Assembly: GCA_008931825.1 (NCBI GenBank)
Contig: QXVZ01031320.1
Span: 1 to 27,829 of the forward strand
Source of the DNA: Phallusia fumigata
Lineage: Eukaryota > Chordata > Ascidiacea > Phlebobranchia > Ascidiidae
Direction: 5' to 3'
Length of the DNA stretch: 27,829 nucleotides
In this document: in pieces, positions 21,353 to 27,829 of the stretch
How the letters are laid out: the number at the start of each line of letters is the position of its first letter
Numbering within the stretch: position 1 is the first letter of the stretch
Program-made: the position numbers and the translations under genes
The notes under the pieces: model-generated
Seen by the model: only the letters and a program-made list of their open reading frames with translations
Database searches by the model: none
What the model was told of the DNA's origin: nothing

Positions 21353-24300
21353 CCCCTTATTATTGGTTACTATTTAAAACCGTAAAATGTGTACCTAACT
21401 GAAAACAAAATCAACAATAAATGTTTGTCTTAAATGGTGAATTTGCCAGTAAAGTGACAAAATCCAGATTAGAAGATGCAAAAGTTTTATCCGAATATTT
21501 TTTATCCGTATGAAACTACACTACCTTACCTTTAAAGCAGGTTGGATTTAAAAAATAGATATGAATGTATTCGAAGGTTTTTTTTAAGCGCCGGTTCGGA
21601 AGAGGCTATGCTTAACACACATGCTTTGTGCGTGAGCAGATGACGTAACTTTTCAAAATCCCCGCGTATTTGCAACATGTATTTAAAATCAACATTGAAT
21701 TTCTCGCAACCGAAGCTATTTCTGTGACGTAGCCCAGCTACCAAAAGCTTACGTCACACCGTGTTTTGATCGAGGGTGTTCCGGCCGAATTAGCGCCCAA
21801 CGGGACAAGCCTAAAACCACACGGATCAGAAACGACAAAGCAAATCTCTTAACACTGCAGACATCGCCATCGCTGCGGCAAAAATGGGAACGAGCACCAA
21901 CCGACACCGAATGATCAAGTGTCTATCTTGAAATGCCTCGTATCGGCACGGTTTAAGTAGGCGTCCTATCACGATGCAGTTACCGCAAACAATTTTTAAA
22001 GGACCCAGCACGCTGTTTCAAGTGCTTTTGATTTCTACTTGTTAGGTCCGTTTTTTTAATGAGAATAAATGTTTTTTTGGCCTTGCACATGATTTTAACA
22101 ACATGTTAGACTAAATTATAAGAAAGCAGAGGTATTGCAGTTTGCGTTGGTGATCTGTAGGCACAAAAATTCGAGAACATAACTCAATTTCTCAATAGTT
22201 TGTATGCAAATTTCCTGTCAGTTCGTACGTAATAAACGGCTTTTTCAATACAAAAATTGATTGAATCTTGGGTATATTGTGGTGCCAGACGTGCCAGGCG
22301 TACCTTGCGGTGTCCGGCGGAACCGGTTTGGCGGAACCAAAACCACCTCGGAGCCATTCAAGTCTCCCAACAGCGACGTTTATTAATGTTTGATGCCAAA
22401 ATTTACAAGTTGCGTCAGATTTGCATTTTGCGTGCGAACGGTTGGATGGTAAAGACATGTGTGTGGGGGGTAGTGGAAAAATAGGCAGAAGTTTATAGCC
22501 CCCGTTTACATGCCAAGCGGAGATAAATAGAGAGGAGATAAAGACCCTTCCAAATTAGTTAGTCTTGTAAAATGCATTTATACCTCATTGTTACGCATAA
22601 TAATCACCGCATGGGTTAAATTATCAAATTGTAGTTGAACTACAACACCTTCCGAAATCATGGCATTAATTCGGTACATGTCACTGTTTTCTGACCAATA
22701 CTGTCCACAATGTTACTAGAAGTCTTCCGTGACAAAAACAAAAACTAACAAAACCCAAGGAGAAAAAAAGGATAATTTTTTGTCAACAAGGAAATGGAAA
22801 TTTGTCAACCGTCTTTCGCCCTTGTTTTACATTTTACATTAAGACTGGTCGTAAAAAATGAAAGTGATGTTACAGTTTTGTCAATGGCTTGTGCCTTTGC
22901 AGTTTTTAAAAATGACAAACAACTGACTCCTGGAAAAAAACGAACAGGTTTTCAAAACAGGTTAAACGATCCCACGAAAAAAGACAAAACATTTCAGCAT
23001 TGACCAAACTCAATTTTATGAAAAATTAATTTCCTTTTAACACCAGTCGACCTTAGTCAAATTGTTTAGCGACCTTGTCAGCAACAACGAACGCACTTTG
23101 TAAACAGGGTCACAAACATAGACCAACATCAGTACCGGGTCTGATCACGAATTCCGCCAACGTTAAGCGTTTCCACGAACAACAGACTGCGATTTAATCC
23201 GATTGTTGCAGATTTTCTGATAGCTTTGTCCTACTTTAACTGTTGCGGCGGTAAAAAATTTCGTAAAAGACAAAGGAATTTCGGAACAAGACACGGGCTT
23301 GAAGAGTGGAATAATTAAAACCCAAATGCCAGAGATATTGAATTTAGTGAAGACTTTGTAACGCAAACGTTACTGTCGCAGTAGCTATCGTCAGAGCAAT
23401 ATGACGAGACGCTTAAAACCGTGCTTTATAAACACAAAACTTTATAACTCTCGAATTTCTGTTTTAATTTATAAAGACAGAAGTTACGGAAGATCGTAAT
23501 CAAAACAAGATTTCACATGTAAGAATCTTGCTTGGTCTTCAATGCTTATGTTGAAAGTAAAAACTGAACTGGAGTATTTGATAGAAACTATTCGTAATAG
23601 TGCGTGCAATAAACATTTTCACTTTTTATTCTTAAGAATTTTTTTCGCGTAGTTTAGCAAACTTAGTTGTTAAAACACTAAACACGGATCTCTTCATGAC
23701 TTTTATCCAAAGTATACTGGCCCTATTAAAGTAATATGCTTTATTCATCAAACATTTCGGCATTTATTGTGCCACTGATGATGTCATGAGTTATTACCAA
23801 AACGCTTTATGAAAAGGCTGTCGCTGTTAAGAACTATTTGGGCCAGTGTATTTTAGATCTTGCAAGTCCATAGGTACAAACAATAAATCTGACATTTAAA
23901 TTTGTTCGCAAAAATCCAGACAAAACCGCCAGGACGGTTCAAGTTGCGACTTGCCATCGTCAAATTGAAACATCGAACCGACCAAATTTTTGGACTTGAC
24001 AAAACTGCCGCGACTAGAAATCTTTAAATTACAACTTCTGCTGTCGAACATTGGTTAAAATTTGAAACTCGTTGGTTGTACTAGGCACCATTTTACAAGT
24101 TAAGCTGCTGAGTAGGTGATTTTCCGCTGATTTTAAAAATACCCAGGATTATTAAAAAAACCGCAAGCTTGCACGATAAAAACAAGTCTGCGACCAAAAA
24201 ACTTACTACGAAGTTCTTGAGAATTAATATGACATTACCTTGCCATTAAAAATAATGTAGCCACAGCTTCTGAATTAAGAGAAATCAGTAGAACTCGCTT

Positions 24301-25640
24301 TAAGAGTTACGCAAAAACTAAAAAATTGACGATTTGTTGAAAAAAATGGGGATTTTGTCAAACGAAAAACATCTGTAACATTTTAATAAACGCCCTTGAA
24401 TTTGAACATATCGCCACGGAATTAAAAGTAGCTAAACAAGCATTTGAACTTAACTCGTGTAATTAAAAGCAAATATTTCGCCTTAACAGACTGTACTCAG
24501 ATTAAAAAGTTTGCCAAAATCGACATCGAACTGGAAAGGTTACAGCCCAATGGCGTGATAGGGCACTGCAAAGTTGCAAAGAGCTCTCAATAACTTTAAT
24601 TCGCTTGCATGGTTTAAACCTAACGAACAAATTGTGCCGACGTAAAGAGCTCGATGTTAGATATATCGATAAGCGGTGGAGCTTCTGCGAAATTAGGGAT
24701 TCGACATTTGCCGACATATTGTGGTTTTTACCCACGGATTTTTATGACTTTTACCTATTTTTTTTCCTATATATGACAGTTAGTTTACTGATTTATACAA
24801 ATTCTAAACTAATATTTCGAATTACAGGAAAACATTAAGCAGTAAAAAGAAGAAAAAAACGTGTGAAAATTAACCTTAACACGCTGCGACGATTAACAAA
24901 ATCTATCGTTTATTTTTAGATCTATGTATTCAGGTTTGGAATTAAATTTTTAAAATCCATTTTGGACATGTATGGGATCAAAAACATAGTTACAATGTGA
25001 ATTACGCCATGTTTTTTCACCTTAACCATGATAAAAAAACAAAACTTTTGTTTAAAATCGCAACGCTTGTTATTACTACTAACACAAAAATGACCTAATC
25101 ATTGTTGGCCTGGCCAAACTTTAATTTTACACGAACCACCAGTACACATAACACATTGTGTCACCGCCGAGGAACTTGGCAAGACGGAAGTAACCGGTTT
25201 TCGACGAATTTTTGATAAAATACAGGCGACATATTGCGGAGTTGGACGCTGTGTTGATAGATGGTAGCCCGATAAACACCCAACGTGTTGCTTTTGTAAG
25301 CAGACTTACGAGAATTAGCCTTTATGATCGAACAAAGCCCTATTGAGGCAACTCGCGATCGCTGCTATGGCAAATATTAACATGACTGGGCAATGCAAAT
25401 AAACGTAGGACGATGGATTCTCTGTTAAAAGGTCAGTGTGCAGTAGGTGCTGAAAACACTGTTCAAGGTTTTTGTTTGACTTCGGTGTTTATAAAGATGT
25501 AATGTGTAAGTCAATCGATTTTAAAGAAAGAAACAAAAGTCGTTGTAGCAAAAAAAAGCACAAAAATATTTTCTATTAAAATGTTTGTTTCATCAGAAAG
25601 AATCGGGCAACGAAACACGTCAATCATTTAGATAGTGCGT
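21353..25640. other. Long AT-rich non-coding stretch
   Basis: No gene was recognised. Minus-strand donor-like sequences occur at 21531 and 24238, but the frames leading to them are not convincing. The 24239-24269 interval (31 bp) has a good acceptor (TCTCTTAATTCAG) and donor, and its phase would fit the gene at 15812-17037, but it lies about 7 kb away. A GC-richer patch with two GGCGGAACC copies lies near 22314-22345. Nothing else was resolved. Confidence 0.35.
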
Positions 25641-27088
25641 ATTAAATCTCATCAGATACCGAAACCCATTCCCGTGTTTCAGTGCCATAAAATTTTTTCA
25701 ACAGCTCATGGAAAGCTTTAACAACAGAGAACCAACAATCTATTTCGGTTTTGGAGTGATGCAAGGTCAAATGATGTGTTTTCGCAATTTTTAAAGAATG
25801 TCCTATTATTCTTAACAGTGTCCAGCCATTAAACGACAACCACCATATTTTTCCGAACATAACGCCAGGCGGTTGTTCTTCCAGCAAAACATTTACAGTT
25901 ATTCTTAGTGTGGTTTTCCAGCACTCGAGAAGCCAACACGTCACCGATCATCCGATCAAACAAATCGATAAAAATTATACGCGAAAACGGGTTCAAAGGT
26001 CAGGCAAACGCAGAAATAAGATACAAGCGCCGTGGTTCCCAAGGACGAGTGGACAATTAACGACGGTCCGACGTTAAAAATTCAAGTGCCCGCGAATTCT
26101 TCGCCGCCAAACTAACGATTTGATGCTTAATTTAAGATTTTGAACAAGCTCCCGATCAAACGTTACTTTCTGTGTGATTAAGTGTTTTTTCGGACGAATA
26201 AAATGCAAATGATATTGCGGCTGGTGAAAAGACATGTTTGTGGTTTTGTTCTGAGCTCCTTACAATGCATTTTTTGGTTTTATAGGAACAACGTAACAAA
26301 ATTATAGATTGATATGGTATTTGTGGTAAAGCTTGCAATATTATATTTGCTGAGCGTTATAAATCGTGACATTCCACACGATCCCGAATACACCGACAAT
26401 ATTTATTAAAAAGTTAGATTAAATGTCACAAAACCGTGCAAAACAGAGAATAACGTTATTTTCTTTTAGAAAAAGGATATGGGACTATATTGTAATAATC
26501 ACCATTCCGTAGTCAAAAATTCAGGTAACATGGAGAGTTCACGTACGAAATGAAACAAAACCAACATTGTTACGTTCAATCATTCGCAAATACCAACTCT
26601 TTTTATTAAATCAAATCCACAAAAACAGGTTTCACTGAAAACCGAATTTTTTTGCCACAATTTTGCAACCTTGCAATTACGTGTTTTTAATACACAGTAC
26701 CACCTATACCTCGGACCACAAAATCTCGCTTCAAGTGCTTTTCCAGCTAGTAACGACCGCACGATAATTTTGCCGAGTCATTTTGGTGCGTATTAAACAA
26801 CGGGCGTTGTTGGGAAGCCATGATATATTTGTTACTAGATAGAAGAAAAGGCGAAAAACGCAGAGTGAAACGATATGTGTCTTCTTCTGAAGGAAACAAA
26901 TATTAACAAATAGGTAAAAATTATTTAAAAAAATAGTTTTGTGAAATAACACACAACTCTTTAAAATACCTTATTTGTATCGTGTTGTATAGTTCTGCTA
27001 AACATGATTGGATTAAAGGCGTCTTTAAGCAATATGCGCCATTCTAACTCGCATACGTGGTTCTGGACTTTTTGCTCTGTTATACACA
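25641..27088. other. AT-rich stretch with one 100-codon minus-strand frame
   Basis: A minus-strand frame at 25642-25944 is open for about 100 codons, with an internal ATG at 25863-25861. Its composition is protein-like at the end (ending GTETREWVSVSDEI), but no family was recognised and no acceptor with a good pyrimidine tract precedes it. It may be a terminal exon or chance. The rest of the stretch shows nothing. Confidence 0.25.
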
Positions 27089-27164
27089 AGTGCCTAAGCG
27101 AGGATTAGAACCACCAACTTTCGAAACGCGAGGCGGTCACACCAACCACTTGACAGCCACGACA
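27089..27164 (-). repeat. tRNA-Ser-like SINE or tRNA pseudogene
   Basis: The minus strand reads GTCGTGGCTGTCAAGTGGTT, then GGTGTGACCGCC, and later GGTGGTTCTAATCCTCGC. These match a Ser-type tRNA A-box region, a serine-like central part, and a B box (GGTTCTAATCC). The opposite strand encodes GLEPPTFETRGGHTNHL, a peptide pattern often seen where spurious open frames cross tRNA-derived repeats. Acceptor ends and the T stem do not pair properly, so it is not a working tRNA. Confidence 0.5.
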
Positions 27165-27829
27165 GAGTCGGAGAACAATTTGTCAAAAACACGCAGATAT
27201 CACAGTAGCATTTTAAAAGCGGTTTTTCAAAATTGCACACGCTACACTGGTTTAAAAACTGCCTGCAAGCCACACATGCTTTGCGGATAACTGCAGCTGT
27301 GTCTTACCACCGCAAATCTTGCGCGCATGGAACGCAGTTTGACATGAAAATGTGCAACATCAAATAAATGCTAGCCCACCGGGCGATCTGCTCTGCACGC
27401 AATGCTTGTAGCAAAATAACTTTTTGGTTGTACTTCAGGTAAACGCTGGATGACTGTATGTGACCGCGCTTATATCTGTTTCTATGAGTCATAGACCTTT
27501 AGACGTAACACGGCTTGTAACAAAAGTAAATGCCGCGTTCGTACTCCGCTTGTACTTGGGTGTTGCAATGGACGGATTTGATATTTATCAGCAGACGTGA
27601 AGAGTGGTGTTCAACTGCAGGTTTGGAGTTTTTATAACTGGACAGCCCGGTAGACCAGTAGAGAACTGACAACGGTAGGCCGCTTAACCTTTATGGCCAT
27701 AAACTGTTGTCGTTATCTCTATAAGTGACCAATTTTTGTCAACACAAATGGGCTTCCCATAGTCCAACTAGAGAGGTGGCGTTCTCGATATTTTCATTCC
27801 ATATACACTACCACCTCAAAATGATGTTC
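27165..27829. other. Right end of the window, non-coding as far as seen
   Basis: A minus-strand donor-like GTG|GTAAGAC at about 27310 follows short ATG-led frames, so a first exon of a minus-strand gene is possible, but nothing confirms it. No repeat or RNA gene was recognised. Confidence 0.3.

Noticed and set aside
21532-21744. 70-codon minus-strand frame next to a GTAAGG donor
   Set aside because: The frame ends in TAA just before the donor and starts without ATG. The other frames into that donor also contain stops.
25321-25395. Minus-strand ATG followed by a signal-peptide-like string (MLIFAIAAIASC)
   Set aside because: The frame is only about 22 codons and stops before the nearby donor-like site, so it is not supported as an exon.

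Overview
The window looks like draft whole-genome sequence from a compact, AT-rich animal genome. Coding exons are joined by GT-AG introns, mostly about 90-510 bp long. The clearest gene is an ortholog of the metazoan GTPase GTPBP1, and an SLC16-type transporter has been amplified in tandem. Short introns, divergent intergenic DNA and small degenerate repeats would suit an invertebrate chordate such as Ciona, but that is an inference. Nothing in the window fixes the species. No retroelement, virus-like element, CRISPR array or bacterial gene was seen.

Layout. (1) Positions 1-6.4 kb, minus strand: three head-to-tail copies of a monocarboxylate-transporter-like gene (SLC16 family, major facilitator superfamily). 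Copy C (4919-6428) and copy B (2297-4060) are complete three-exon genes. Copy A shows only its first coding exon (130-307) and runs off the left edge. A possible small two-exon gene lies on the plus strand between A and B (1513-1970). (2) Positions 6.4-8.5 kb: spacer with two exact duplications around single N bases. (3) Positions 8.57-12.54 kb, plus strand: GTPBP1 ortholog with seven certain exons, a first exon cut by an N, and a probable tail exon just after another N. (4) Positions 12.5-15.8 kb: no convincing gene, but six perfect TGACGTCA palindromes within 1.5 kb. (5) Positions 15.8-17.0 kb, minus strand: the last two exons of an unrecognised gene with a Ser/Arg/Lys-rich C-terminus. (6) Positions 17.0-27.8 kb: long AT-rich non-coding DNA with a small inverted-repeat element, a dispersed repeat present twice, a tandem 38-bp repeat and a degenerate tRNA-like element.

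The five single N bases (1159, 7042, 7457, 8665, 12448) are assembly joins. Three are flanked by exact direct duplications of 256, 224 and 108 bp, as expected when overlapping contig ends were placed side by side without merging. The other two interrupt GTPBP1 and have swallowed exons that the protein family requires. Annotation from this assembly would therefore show a falsely shortened GTPBP1 and false repeats. No clearly new biological system was found. The most notable biology is the transporter array, with its altered TM8 charge pair, and the cluster of CRE-type sites.
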